A DNA stretch of 43,979 nt, from assembly GCA_013152945.1 (NCBI GenBank), contig JAADFL010000057.1:1-43979 (forward strand). The letters run 5' to 3'. Below, piece after piece: positions 8,457-17,062 of the stretch. Source of the stretch: Deltaproteobacteria bacterium (GTDB taxonomy: Bacteria; Myxococcota_A; JAADFL01). Below the pieces are notes generated by a model. It did not search any database, was not told the origin of the DNA, and saw only the letters and a list, made by a program, of their open reading frames with translations. Position 1 is the stretch's first letter. Each line of letters begins with the position of its first letter. The translations under genes were made by a program, and so were the position numbers.

Positions 8457-9323
8457 TTGATATCCACGAGGATTGTGGTCGTTACAGGCTTGTCCGGTTC
8501 AGGAAAAACCACTGCCTTGAGGGCATTGGAAGATCAGGGATACTTCTGTATCGATAACCTGCCTTCCAAGTTTCTTCGCCCCGTAGTCAAGATGGCCGAG
8601 GATTCCGGTGGAGAAATTCGTCGCGTGGCGTTCGGCGTGGATATCAGGAGCCGTGATTCCCTGGACAGCTATCCCGGAATTTTCAAGGAACTCGAAAAAG
8701 ATGGAGCTGATATTTCGGTGATTTTCCTGGACTGCTCCGATGAAGTGTTGGCAAGGAGATTCAAAGAGACGAGGCGGCCCCATCCCCTGGCGGATCACAG
8801 CGGCGACATATCCATGGGGATAGCCGAAGAGAGAACTCGCTTAGAGTCGCTCAAGGATAGGGCGGACCAGGTAATAGATACAACCCGCTTGACTGTACAT
8901 GACTTGTCGAGATTGATTACAGAGGCTGTGCGGGGAGAAGATTTCAAGAGACACATGGGCATAACCGTCTTGTCATTCGGCTTCAAGTTCGGGCTTCCAT
9001 CAGAAGCGGATCTTGTCTTCGACGTGCGCTTCCTGCCCAACCCCTTCTTCAAAGAAGGACTCAAACGTGGAACAGGCGAGGACGCCGAGGTAAGCTCATA
9101 TGCGCTTGGCAACCCAACGGGAGCCGGTTTCATTATGTGGATTGGGCGATTCATGGATTTCTTGCTGCCTTGTTATGAAATTGAAGGAAGGAGATCCCTC
9201 ACCATTGCATTCGGATGCACAGGCGGGCACCACAGGTCTGTTGCGGTTGCAAAAACGATAGCCGATAATTTGAAGGATCAGGGGTTTATTGTTGCGCTGC
9301 GTCACAGAGACATCAACAAGTAG
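8457..9323 (+). CDS. rapZ: RNase adapter / nucleotide-binding protein RapZ (YvcJ family)
   Basis: P-loop protein. In enterobacteria RapZ guides RNase E to the GlmZ small RNA, while other lineages use it in less defined metabolic sensing. The 288 residues carry Walker A GLSGSGKTT near residue 11, 'YFCIDNLPSKFL', 'DARFLPNPFF'-type sequence (here VRFLPNPFF) and the C-terminal GCTGGHHRSVAVA motif. Translation probably starts at TTG 8457, with GGAGG about 10 nt upstream at the hprK end. No GlmZ-like RNA is visible. Confidence 0.94.
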   Translation: MISTRIVVVTGLSGSGKTTALRALEDQGYFCIDNLPSKFLRPVVKMAEDSGGEIRRVAFGVDIRSRDSLDSYPGIFKELEKDGADISVIFLDCSDEVLARRFKETRRPHPLADHSGDISMGIAEERTRLESLKDRADQVIDTTRLTVHDLSRLITEAVRGEDFKRHMGITVLSFGFKFGLPSEADLVFDVRFLPNPFFKEGLKRGTGEDAEVSSYALGNPTGAGFIMWIGRFMDFLLPCYEIEGRRSLTIAFGCTGGHHRSVAVAKTIADNLKDQGFIVALRHRDINK

Positions 9324-9351
9324 GCGGCTTATTATGAGAGGTAAGTAATCA

Positions 9352-9765
9352 ATGATTGGTTTAGTAGTGTTCACACATGGAAGTCTTGCATCATCCCTGC
9401 TCGATACGGTTGCAGAAGTAGGCGGTCCCCTGGATGCCGCGGTTGCCCTTGAAGTGTCTTCCGGCGACGATCCCGCAACATTGGCCGGCAAATTGGCCAG
9501 GGCAATGGACATCGTGGATTCAGGTGATGGCGTCCTGGTATTCGTGGATCTGTTGGGCGGAACACCATGGAATACATCCATATCCTTCATGAATTCACGA
9601 AACATGGATGTGCTCGCAGGATTGAACCTGCCGATATTAATCAAGTGCGTCCTTGAAAGGAAAGCAAAGGACCCGCACAAGCTTGCCAGGCTGTTGCTCG
9701 AATACGGCAGGGATCACCTCGTGCAGGCATCAGAACTGTTATACCCGGCGGAGAATGACGGCTGA
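9352..9765 (+). CDS. PTS mannose-family IIA component
   Basis: IIA domain of the mannose/sorbose/fructose family, which takes phosphate from HPr. The 137 residues have phospho-His9 in VVFTHGSLA and the typical 'VDLLGGTPWNTS' segment. It is a stand-alone IIA, not fused to IIB. The IIB start overlaps its end by 11 bp. It begins the IIA-IIB-IIC-IID run 28 bp after rapZ. The transported sugar cannot be deduced. Confidence 0.93.
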   Translation: MIGLVVFTHGSLASSLLDTVAEVGGPLDAAVALEVSSGDDPATLAGKLARAMDIVDSGDGVLVFVDLLGGTPWNTSISFMNSRNMDVLAGLNLPILIKCVLERKAKDPHKLARLLLEYGRDHLVQASELLYPAENDG

Positions 9766-10240
9766 AATGGCGATGATACTGGTTGCAAGAGTGGATTCCA
9801 GGCTCATTCACGGACAAATCATTACATCATGGGTGCCTAAAGTCGCCGCACGTGGTTTGCTGGTTGTCGACAAACAAGCCGCCCAAGATCCGTTCGAAAA
9901 AAAAATGCTCCGGCTTGCCGCTGATTCTTTGAAGGTGGCTGTCTGTAAGCCCGAAGAGGTGATGATGGGCTTGGCTGTATTCAAAGATGAAGGTATCATT
10001 GTTCTGTTCAGAAACATCGAATCTGCATGGCACACGTACGACGCCGGCATGCGATTCGAACGCTTGATCCTGGGAAATTGCCATTTCAGTTCGGGCAAGA
10101 GCAAAATAACGGACTCGGTGTACCTCTCCGAACATGAAAAAAAAATAATCGGCAGGTTCGCCGCCCACGGGGTCGAGGTACTCTGCCAGGCCCTGCCGTG
10201 TGACGCCCCGGTAAAGATCCCAACCGGAAGTGAGCCATGA
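9755..10240 (+). CDS. PTS mannose-family IIB component
   Basis: IIB domain that passes phosphate from IIA to the incoming sugar. The 161 residues include DSRLIHGQIITSW, with the phospho-His at about H19. I use the ATG at 9755 because GGCGGAG lies just upstream and the family N-terminus (ILVARVDSRLIHGQ) begins soon after. The ATG at 9767 is an alternative. Reading further upstream adds a segment that only shadows the IIA gene. Its stop overlaps the IIC start by 4 bp. Confidence 0.92.
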   Translation: MTAEMAMILVARVDSRLIHGQIITSWVPKVAARGLLVVDKQAAQDPFEKKMLRLAADSLKVAVCKPEEVMMGLAVFKDEGIIVLFRNIESAWHTYDAGMRFERLILGNCHFSSGKSKITDSVYLSEHEKKIIGRFAAHGVEVLCQALPCDAPVKIPTGSEP

Positions 10241-10938
10241 ACCTCGTGCTTACAGGTATTTCGACCGCCCTCGTGGTGGGATTGGCGTCTGCGATCGTGA
10301 ATGCCGATCGGAGGGAAGTGGGCCAGGTCATCTTTTCTCCTCCCGTGGTATCCGCGCCCCTGCTGGGCCTTGTTTTGGGCAATTCATTGATAGGCTTGCA
10401 AGTAGGTGCGGTATTCGGGTTGCTGTGGATCGGCAAGCAAGGCTGTGGAACCAGAAAGGCCCCCAATGATTCGCTTGCAGCAATGGCATGTGTGGGAGCA
10501 TCCGTGATTTCAGGAGCGAGTGCCGCTGCTGTCGGGGCCTCCATGCTTCTCTCAGTTCCTTTGGCCCGGATAGGCGGCATGCTGGACTTGAGACGTGAAA
10601 GAAAAAATATCGACCTGGGTGAAATTGTCTATAATGCCGAAGGATCGGAATGGAATGGGATTCTTGCAAAGACTCTTGCGCGTGGCGTGTTCAGGTCTGC
10701 TGTTGAAGGCCTGATTTTTGGAACTATTGCAACATTAATGATTGGGACTATTGTATCCCTTGTTTGCAAGTTTGTTCCACCTTCGTTGAATCAAAGTTTC
10801 AAGGATATTCCGGCCCTGTTACCGGCCTGCGCTGCCGGATGTGCCCTGGCTGCCATGCCTGGAAAATCACCGGCTGTCGTATTCATTATCGCAGCCTTGT
10901 GCCTGGCATTGTATTCGTTTCTCTGGGGCTTTGTTTAG
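10237..10938 (+). CDS. PTS mannose-family IIC membrane component
   Basis: Integral membrane subunit of a mannose-type transporter. The 233 residues form about six hydrophobic segments with the Gly/Ala-rich helices typical of the EIIC sorbose/mannose family. It is somewhat shorter than E. coli ManY. It overlaps IIB by ATGA and ends 8 bp before the IID start. The complete IIC/IID pair suggests real transport, although such clusters in deltaproteobacteria may act mainly as regulators. Confidence 0.82.
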   Translation: MNLVLTGISTALVVGLASAIVNADRREVGQVIFSPPVVSAPLLGLVLGNSLIGLQVGAVFGLLWIGKQGCGTRKAPNDSLAAMACVGASVISGASAAAVGASMLLSVPLARIGGMLDLRRERKNIDLGEIVYNAEGSEWNGILAKTLARGVFRSAVEGLIFGTIATLMIGTIVSLVCKFVPPSLNQSFKDIPALLPACAAGCALAAMPGKSPAVVFIIAALCLALYSFLWGFV

Positions 10939-10946
10939 GAGCGGCA

Positions 10947-11711
10947 ATGGATCTCGATCTCTCGAAAAAAGACTTGTCGAAAATGGCAATTCGACAGATG
11001 CTTATTCTTTCGGCTTTCAATCCCAGGGAAATGCAGGCCATAGGATTTGCTTATGCAGTCCTGCCTGCATTGAAGCGGGCATGCAGGAACAAGAATAAGG
11101 GTGAAATCGAACAAAAAAGGAAAAAGTGCCTTGATGAGGCGGTCAAGAGACATCTCGAACCCTTCAACACCCATCCATATCTCGGGGCTGCATTGGTTGG
11201 AGCTGTGTCCAGGCTCGAAATGGAAAACAGGCCCCAAGAGGCGGTCAGGCTCAAGGCATCTGCATCCGGGCCGCTCGGCGGGATCGGTGACCAGGTAATT
11301 TGGAAGGTTGTCCTTCCTGCCATAGCGCTTGTTACGGCTGCAATGGAATCCTCGGGAATATGGTGGTCATTCTTAATTTTTTTGACGGCTTTCTCTTTAT
11401 CACAGCTCGGGATTCGTACTTGGCTTACTGTAAAATCCTTTGAATTCGGCAAGGATGTCATTTCCCGGCTCGCCGGGCTCGATCTGAAAAAGAAGAGATG
11501 GATCTTGGGGCTAGCGGCTGGAATTGCCGGCGGGATCATGGCATGGAATATCGATACAGGCATGGAAGATGAATCAATGGGGCACGTGACTACAATGACT
11601 CTTGCTACGGCATCGTTTGTCGCCGTTCGAGTAGGTATCTCGCCAACCCTGGTTTTTTACCTGGCATGCACTGCAATAATTGCAGTGCCCTGGCTGATTG
11701 GAAGCGGCTGA
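10947..11711 (+). CDS. PTS mannose-family IID membrane component
   Basis: IID partner of IIC. The 254 residues start at ATG 10947 (TAGGAG upstream) and carry IID features: 'LILSAFNPREMQAIGFAYAVLPAL' near the N-terminus, 'HLEPFNTHPYLGAALVGAV', and 'LKASASGPLGGIGDQVIWKVVLPAI' ahead of the C-terminal membrane segments. Family members are usually 270-300 residues, so it is slightly short. The open frame extends upstream through the IIC gene, but that part is a shadow. Confidence 0.9.
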   Translation: MDLDLSKKDLSKMAIRQMLILSAFNPREMQAIGFAYAVLPALKRACRNKNKGEIEQKRKKCLDEAVKRHLEPFNTHPYLGAALVGAVSRLEMENRPQEAVRLKASASGPLGGIGDQVIWKVVLPAIALVTAAMESSGIWWSFLIFLTAFSLSQLGIRTWLTVKSFEFGKDVISRLAGLDLKKKRWILGLAAGIAGGIMAWNIDTGMEDESMGHVTTMTLATASFVAVRVGISPTLVFYLACTAIIAVPWLIGSG

Positions 11712-11752
11712 TGGATTCGGGAAAAGGAAAAATAAGAAAGGATTGATAAACA

Positions 11753-12049
11753 GTGGACTTTGGTGACAAAAAGGCAGAGAAGATCGTCCTGGTAGTAAAT
11801 GAAAAAGGGCTCCACCTGAAGCCGGCTCAAAACATTGTAAATGTGGCAAGCAAGTTCCAATCTCATATATTGTTGGGACGAGACGGCCAAATGGTGGATG
11901 CAAAGAGTACATTGGGGCTCCTGGCGCTCGGCGCTCCAAAAGGGACCAGGCTTCGAATCGAGGCGTTCGGTGAGGACGCTGCCGAGGCGATCAATGCGCT
12001 GGCCGGTCTCTTCGAACGCGCTTTCGGCGAGACAGGGGAGGAATCTTGA
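11753..12049 (+). CDS. ptsH: Phosphocarrier protein HPr
   Basis: Small phosphocarrier between enzyme I and the IIA proteins. The 98 residues contain NEKGLHLKPA, with the catalytic His at H21. The usual Arg two positions later is Lys (K23). The HprK target is present as AKSTLGLL (S52). It starts at GTG 11753 with AGGA about 10 nt upstream, and its stop is followed directly by the ptsI ATG. About 10 residues precede the usual HPr start. Confidence 0.93.
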   Translation: MDFGDKKAEKIVLVVNEKGLHLKPAQNIVNVASKFQSHILLGRDGQMVDAKSTLGLLALGAPKGTRLRIEAFGEDAAEAINALAGLFERAFGETGEES

Positions 12050-13807
12050 ATGGAAAATGATCTTACGAACATCGAGCTCCGAGCGATTGGAGCTGCAAGG
12101 GGGATAATATTCGGTAATGCATATCTTCTGGACAGAAATCGTATGGATGTCCGGAAATTCTGTTTACTGAACAATGCTATTGAAAAGGAAGTTGAAAGAT
12201 TCGAAAAGGCACTGGCCGAATCGAAGAGGCAGTTGCAGGATATAATAATCTCTCTTAGTTCATCGGATGCATGTCAACATCTCTATGTTCTTGAAGCTCA
12301 TAAAAAGATGCTTGACGATCCAATGGTGGAGGAAGGTACCAAGCAAGGCATCAGGAAAAACAGGATAAATGCGGAATGGGCGTTGGTACAAGTGCTGGAA
12401 GGTATATCAAGGCTTTTCGAGCAGGTGGAAGACGATTACCTAAGGGAAAGAGCTGCGGATGTCGATTTCATAGGACAAAGGCTGCTCCGCAACCTGGCGG
12501 GAAAAGAAAGAGAGGGCATGCCAATTGATGCAACGGGCATGATAATTGTTGCACACGATCTCTCCCCGGCGGACATAGCCCAGTTGGCACACCAAGGTGT
12601 AACAGGAATAGCCACGGATCTTGGAGGCCGAACCGGCCACACTGCAATCATGGCCAGATCCCTTGGCATTCCCACCGTAGTCGGACTCGGGAAGATTACT
12701 CGCCTCGTTACACCCAAGGATCCTCTAATCCTGGATGGGACCAGGGGTGTTGTCGTAGTCAAGCCGGACCAGGAAAAGAGGAAGAGCTATCAAGCCCTGA
12801 AAGCCCTGGAACTCGAACGAAAGGAGGCGCTGACCCGGCTCAAGGACATCCCTGCGATCACTACCGACGGGAAAAGAATAAGCTTGCTCGCAAACCTGGA
12901 TCTTCCCGGGGAATTCGAACAGGTCATGGAAAACGGGGCGGAAGGCATAGGTTTATTCAGGACCGAGTACATGTTCCTTGGAAGGCAATCTCCTCCAACC
13001 GAGAATGAACACTTCGAGGAGTACCTCCGGCTGACACGTTTGGTCGACGGAAAACCCATCACGCTTAGAACTTATGACCTGGGAGGTGAAAAACTGCTTT
13101 GGTCGAAGGTGACACACCATGAGCCGAACCCGGCCCTTGGCGTACGTGGTGTCCGTTTCACATTGAGACATGAGGAGGTCCTGATCGATCAATTGAAGGC
13201 AATGTACAGGGCGGCTGCCCATGGAAAGATCAAGATTCTTTTTCCCATGGTCTCGGGGCTTGGGGAATGGCGTCAGTTGAAAGATTTGGCAGGCAAGGCC
13301 GTTAGGATGCTTGAAGCCGAATCAAGAGAGTACGACAAGTCCTGTCCCCTTGGGCCCATGATAGAGATTCCGTCCGCAGCAATCATTTCAGATCAACTTG
13401 CCAAAGAGGCTGATTTCTTGAGCCTTGGAACGAACGACCTCGTACAGTACATGCTTGCCACCGACAGGGATAACGAGTTGGTTTCCGGCCTGTATGAGCC
13501 CCTTCACCCCGCAATACTTCGGATATTGAAACACGTAATAGACGAGGCGGCCAAGGCTCATACCCCATTGGCCATATGCGGTGAAATGGCCGGCGATCCT
13601 TTCAATGCATTGGTATTGCTGGGCCTTGGTTTGGAAGAGTTTTCCATGACTCCCAATACCATACCGGTCGTCAAGAACATCTTGATAAATGGAAGTAAGC
13701 GCGAGGCCGCCTTGCTGGCAAGCGAGCTGATTGAGCTTTCAACCGCTGAAGAGGTTGCTGAAAGGGTCAAAGAGTGGATGGCCCAGAGGTACCCCGAACT
13801 ATCGTAG
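12050..13807 (+). CDS. ptsI: Phosphoenolpyruvate-protein phosphotransferase (enzyme I)
   Basis: First enzyme of the PTS; it uses PEP to phosphorylate HPr. The 585 residues carry the phospho-His loop GGRTGHTAIMARS (H197; the usual Ser before His is Gly), the PEP-binding 'NGAEGIGLFRTEYMFLGR' and 'LSLGTNDLVQYMLATDRDN' segments, and the active-site Cys in ICGEMAGDP. Length and order match canonical EI. It is the last gene of a run that may start as far back as the LPS genes. No clear terminator follows. Confidence 0.96.
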   Translation: MENDLTNIELRAIGAARGIIFGNAYLLDRNRMDVRKFCLLNNAIEKEVERFEKALAESKRQLQDIIISLSSSDACQHLYVLEAHKKMLDDPMVEEGTKQGIRKNRINAEWALVQVLEGISRLFEQVEDDYLRERAADVDFIGQRLLRNLAGKEREGMPIDATGMIIVAHDLSPADIAQLAHQGVTGIATDLGGRTGHTAIMARSLGIPTVVGLGKITRLVTPKDPLILDGTRGVVVVKPDQEKRKSYQALKALELERKEALTRLKDIPAITTDGKRISLLANLDLPGEFEQVMENGAEGIGLFRTEYMFLGRQSPPTENEHFEEYLRLTRLVDGKPITLRTYDLGGEKLLWSKVTHHEPNPALGVRGVRFTLRHEEVLIDQLKAMYRAAAHGKIKILFPMVSGLGEWRQLKDLAGKAVRMLEAESREYDKSCPLGPMIEIPSAAIISDQLAKEADFLSLGTNDLVQYMLATDRDNELVSGLYEPLHPAILRILKHVIDEAAKAHTPLAICGEMAGDPFNALVLLGLGLEEFSMTPNTIPVVKNILINGSKREAALLASELIELSTAEEVAERVKEWMAQRYPELS

Positions 13808-14317
13808 AGCCGTGGATGCTGTTGGCAATGGCCTTATAACACCAAGCGGCCTTAAGGGATATTACTGCAAAGATCATGATGGTGTTTTTCCCCTGTTATC
13901 CTGTTTATTCAGATAGTAAGAAAATATTCCGGACTGTTTTTTGTTCCCATGCCAGGCCCGCCCTACAGGGCATTCTTGCCGGCTTACGCCTGCGGTAACG
14001 GCTATTTCAGCTACTGCCGCCGACGCATGATCCAAGTCGCTGTCACGGGAGGACCGGCATGTTTCAACACCACAGACGGTGCCTGGAATTGCAATCCTTA
14101 TCTGCAATCAAGGTGCCGGATTCGATCGAACTTTATATGACGGAAAGAACATTACCCTGAAGTATAACCAAAATTCAACATTGGCGGCGGTTACCAACTG
14201 TAATTGCAGGCAGCCGAGTTTATTCAACAGGCAAGTGATTATCCGGAATGCCGGAATGAAGAGACAGGACGTGTGGAAGAAAATCAGAACGTTAAACAGA
14301 AAATATCAAACCGGCCT
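13808..14317. other. Intergenic region without a recognised gene
   Basis: This 510-bp stretch separates ptsI from the convergent hypothetical gene. Short open frames on both strands (for example 13949-14140 plus and 13874-14107 minus) have no ribosome-binding site or recognisable domain. It contains CCTGTTATCCTGTTTAT, a near-tandem phrase whose 16-bp part (13896-13911) recurs inverted at 21561-21576, and small GC-rich stem candidates near 13957-14035. It may hold a decayed gene or dispersed repeat debris. Confidence 0.4.
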
Positions 14318-14989
14318 TCAGTTTTTTCCAAAGATCCTGGCGTTGGCCTCTGCATCCCTCGCAAGTTCTTCGTGCCAATCCCTGGCATTCCTTGTGGATG
14401 CCATGAAGTCTTCATAGATATTCTTGGCCAGTTCACGCACGTCGACTCCTTCCGGTGCAACCTGTATATCGTATTGAGCCATGGCCATGTCAAAATCCGA
14501 GTTTATGATGGAATCCGAATCCATCTTGTACTTTGAAAGCAGCTCTCGAATGCCTCCCACTGTTGTTTTGAACCTGCGGGCGACTTCATGTATGTTCGAA
14601 GGCCTGTATTTGCCATCCTTTCCTATCCCCAGGTGGTATGTGCTGAAAAGTTCGAAAGCATCCAGGCCGCCGGCCGGCGTCCCTGTTGGCTGTTCCTTGC
14701 TATGCGCATATGAAGAACCCCTTGAGCGGCCGGTTGGATTGACGCCCTTTTGCCCGGTATCCTTATTACCTGGTCCGCTGTACCCTGACGGTCTGTGCCG
14801 TCCGCCTTCTCCTACAGGAGGTCCCTTTGTGACAGTTCGTCGTCCCTTTTTTCGATTCTTATGATTTTTCCTGACCCGATTTTTCCCATCCCGGGTTTCG
14901 CCACGGGTCGAACCTGTTCCCATGCTTCCAAGTATGGAAAAACGTCTTCCCTGCCGATCCCGGCTGTCGCCCTGAGACGATCTCGCCAT
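14318..14989 (-). CDS. Conserved hypothetical protein with basic disordered N-terminus
   Basis: The 223 residues split in two. Residues 1-105 are low-complexity and very basic (R, K, G, T, S), like a flexible or nucleic-acid-binding tail. Residues about 108-215 look folded ('AFELFSTYHLGIGKDGKYRPSNIHEVARRFKTTV'), with a helix-turn-helix-like stretch in 'IHEVARRFKTTVGGIRELLSKY' and 'NSDFDMAMAQYDIQVAPEGVDVRELAKNIYEDF'. I recall similar short deltaproteobacterial proteins of unknown function but cannot name a family. GGAGGAG sits just upstream of the ATG. A perfect 18-bp palindrome lies 21-38 bp upstream of the start and a related half-matching site lies inside the gene, so DNA binding and autoregulation are plausible. 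This is inference. Confidence 0.7.
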   Translation of the reverse strand: MARSSQGDSRDRQGRRFSILGSMGTGSTRGETRDGKNRVRKNHKNRKKGRRTVTKGPPVGEGGRHRPSGYSGPGNKDTGQKGVNPTGRSRGSSYAHSKEQPTGTPAGGLDAFELFSTYHLGIGKDGKYRPSNIHEVARRFKTTVGGIRELLSKYKMDSDSIINSDFDMAMAQYDIQVAPEGVDVRELAKNIYEDFMASTRNARDWHEELARDAEANARIFGKN

Positions 14990-15009
14990 AACTCCTCCGA
15001 TATTCTCCT

Positions 15010-15027
15010 GTTTCCAAATTTGGAAAC
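15010..15027. promoter_or_regulatory. Perfect 18-bp palindrome, candidate operator
   Basis: GTTTCCAAATTTGGAAAC is an uninterrupted palindrome 21 bp upstream of the minus-strand ATG at 14989. A weaker relative with arms TTCCA and TGGAA around 4 bp lies near 14929-14943, inside the coding region. The position fits an operator for the hypothetical protein or for the divergent protease gene. Confidence 0.5.
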
Positions 15028-15153
15028 TTCATGAATTTCAATCGGGCAAGCGCTGGTAGGTGAGAATCCCCGCGCTCCGTCCTTTTCTTTATATTACTTT
15101 ATCATAATAGGGGATCTATGCAAGTTATAGAAATGGTGATAATCCTGTAATAG

Positions 15154-15876
15154 ATGAAACGAGCCGAAGAAAAAATAAACCTCGCGACAAAGCCGTCAAT
15201 CAGGGAGGCCCTTGGCGCATACCTGCTGGTCATCATATTCCTGGCTGTCCTTACAAGATTGGCTTTCATACCGTTCATCAAGGACAACATGGGCGGGTTT
15301 GCAATAATCCCGTTTGTATACATGCCCATCCTCCTGTTACGCCGCAAACATGAGGACCTTGCGGATTATGGAATATCGTGGAAGGACACGGGCCATAACA
15401 TTGCAATCGGTCTTCTCGTATCCCTGGCCGTTTTTCCTCTCTTCTGGGCAGGTTACCATGTGTATGCCATGTGGATTTGCAACAGCCACTTCAGTTTCCG
15501 CCTGCCGGATGATTTTTGGTTGAAACTTGTAGGCAATCTGCTCGTGGTCGCGCTGCCTGAAGAATTCTTCTTTCGCGGTTACATGCAAACCATTACAGAC
15601 AGGAAGTGGCCCAAGGGAATAAGAATCCTGGGAGGCCGAATCGGTAAGAGTGCACTTTTCGTTTCAATTGCATTTGCAGCACTTCATCTTGCCACGGACA
15701 TGCAAATATTCAGGCTGGGAGTTTTCTTTCCTTCCCTGGTTTTTTGTTGGCTTCGCTCCAGGACAGGGTCCATAATCCCTGGAATAGTATTTCATGGTTT
15801 GTCGAATGTCTTCATGAACACCCTCGAGGCATCGTACCAGATAGCCGGCCTCTGTATTCCCTTTCTTACCAACTGA
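15154..15876 (+). CDS. CPBP family intramembrane metalloprotease-type protein
   Basis: Polytopic membrane protein of the CAAX protease/bacteriocin-processing (Rce1-like, glutamic-type) family. The 240 residues have about six to seven membrane helices and all three family motifs: EExxxR as PEEFFFRG (E136, E137, R141), a His in FAALHLAT (H178) and HxxxN in VFHGLSN (H214, N218). Some relatives in Myxococcota serve C-terminal sorting tags (MrtC/MrtX type). No such tag is seen nearby, so the substrate is unknown. The ATG has only a weak ribosome-binding site. The gene stands alone between a divergent and a convergent neighbour. Confidence 0.85.
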   Translation: MKRAEEKINLATKPSIREALGAYLLVIIFLAVLTRLAFIPFIKDNMGGFAIIPFVYMPILLLRRKHEDLADYGISWKDTGHNIAIGLLVSLAVFPLFWAGYHVYAMWICNSHFSFRLPDDFWLKLVGNLLVVALPEEFFFRGYMQTITDRKWPKGIRILGGRIGKSALFVSIAFAALHLATDMQIFRLGVFFPSLVFCWLRSRTGSIIPGIVFHGLSNVFMNTLEASYQIAGLCIPFLTN

Positions 15877-16027
15877 ACATCAAGACTACAGTGTGGAACA
15901 TTGGTCATGAATTGGAAAAAATACAATCTGTCTGTACAAAGCGGGAATAATCAAAGAAGGCATTAAGAGATGTGAGGAATTCACAGACAGGTACAGACGG
16001 CTTTAGAATGGCTTTGCATTGACAATG

Positions 16028-17050
16028 CTATATTATGGTTGCTTCCAACTCTTCGTTTGTTGCAGGTCTGTCAACCTCGAAAAACGCGGGAGGGCCGTTT
16101 CCCGGGATCTCCAGCCTGAATGTAATGTTTTTCAATGGTGGCTTGCCGTACCTGGCCGCAGCCCTGCCTGCAAATTCCAGGGATCCATCAGATGGCTGTG
16201 GTTCGAGCAGAACGAGCGGGCCGGGCCAGCCTTCCGGGGTCACTACAGGATTGAAAGACAATACGGCCAGGCGCTTGAGTGCGTCGTTCTCCTGCTCCTT
16301 CCTGCTCACAACGATAAATGCGCCGTCTCTTGTCTTGAAATGCCTTCCGTATTTCAAGATGTGCATCTGTGCATGCGTCATTGGTCTGCCTGCCTCGAAA
16401 CGGGCCACAAGTCTTTTTGCATAAGCAGACTCGGTCAGCAAACAACCTCCGGCAGACCCTGGTGGATCGTTTATCTTAAACCTTGCAGCCAATTCCAACT
16501 GGGGTTTTCTCGACCTGCCCCTGAAATCCAAGAGTTGCTCCCTGTCCACCCACCTGTTCTCTTCCACAAGGGTAGGTTTCAGGTTCTTGGCCGTGAGCGG
16601 CCGCAACAACAAGCCATCCAGGCCGCTGTCTCTTTCTATTATTCTCATTGCGTCCCGCCTCTGGCTCATAGGCCTTTGACCAAGGACCTCTCCCGTAGCC
16701 ACAAAGGACACATCGTATCTGTTCATCAGCCCCCGTGCCTTTGAGAGCATGTGTACCTTGCAATCGATACAAGGATTTGCAGCCTTTCCGTACCCGTGCT
16801 TGGGATTTCTGAGCATTTCGATGTAATCTTGTCCCAGGTCTTCCACTATCAACCGGCATCCCAGTTCAGGGGCCCTCGACTTCAGGGCGCTTGGCGGATA
16901 GTCCGGAGATTCATTTCCAAGTCTCCCGCTGAACGGTAGACGAAAATTGAGCAACAAGATTTCAATTCCGAGTTCCTTGAGCAGACGGGCGGCCAGCAAT
17001 GAATCCAGCCCGCCGGAGAACATGACAAAGGCCCTTTTTCTTTCAGACAA
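16028..17050 (-). CDS. MnmA-like PP-loop (tRNA thiolation-type) protein
   Basis: ATP-pyrophosphatase-fold protein. The 340 residues begin with the PP-loop SGGLDS (12-17) and contain NPCIDCK (C94, C97) and 'FVATGEVLGQRPMSQR', phrases of an MnmA-related family often annotated as thiouridylase-like or ThiI-like. The C-terminal 150 residues differ from classic MnmA and may bind RNA. The inferred role is adenylation and sulfuration of a tRNA base, but the substrate is unknown. It lies 12 bp downstream of the E1-like gene in the same minus-strand operon, so a shared sulfur-transfer path is plausible. Confidence 0.75.
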   Translation of the reverse strand: MSERKRAFVMFSGGLDSLLAARLLKELGIEILLLNFRLPFSGRLGNESPDYPPSALKSRAPELGCRLIVEDLGQDYIEMLRNPKHGYGKAANPCIDCKVHMLSKARGLMNRYDVSFVATGEVLGQRPMSQRRDAMRIIERDSGLDGLLLRPLTAKNLKPTLVEENRWVDREQLLDFRGRSRKPQLELAARFKINDPPGSAGGCLLTESAYAKRLVARFEAGRPMTHAQMHILKYGRHFKTRDGAFIVVSRKEQENDALKRLAVLSFNPVVTPEGWPGPLVLLEPQPSDGSLEFAGRAAARYGKPPLKNITFRLEIPGNGPPAFFEVDRPATNEELEATII

Positions 17051-17062
17051 AAATGCACCTCA

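Noticed and set aside
13874-14107. Small minus-strand gene downstream of ptsI
   Set aside because: No ribosome-binding site, no domain and a composition like non-coding DNA; described only as an intergenic gap.
15929-15997. Stem of CTGTCTGT and ACAGACAG between convergent genes
   Set aside because: The arms are far apart (over 40 nt), there is no T-tract and the repeat ACAGAC itself explains the match.
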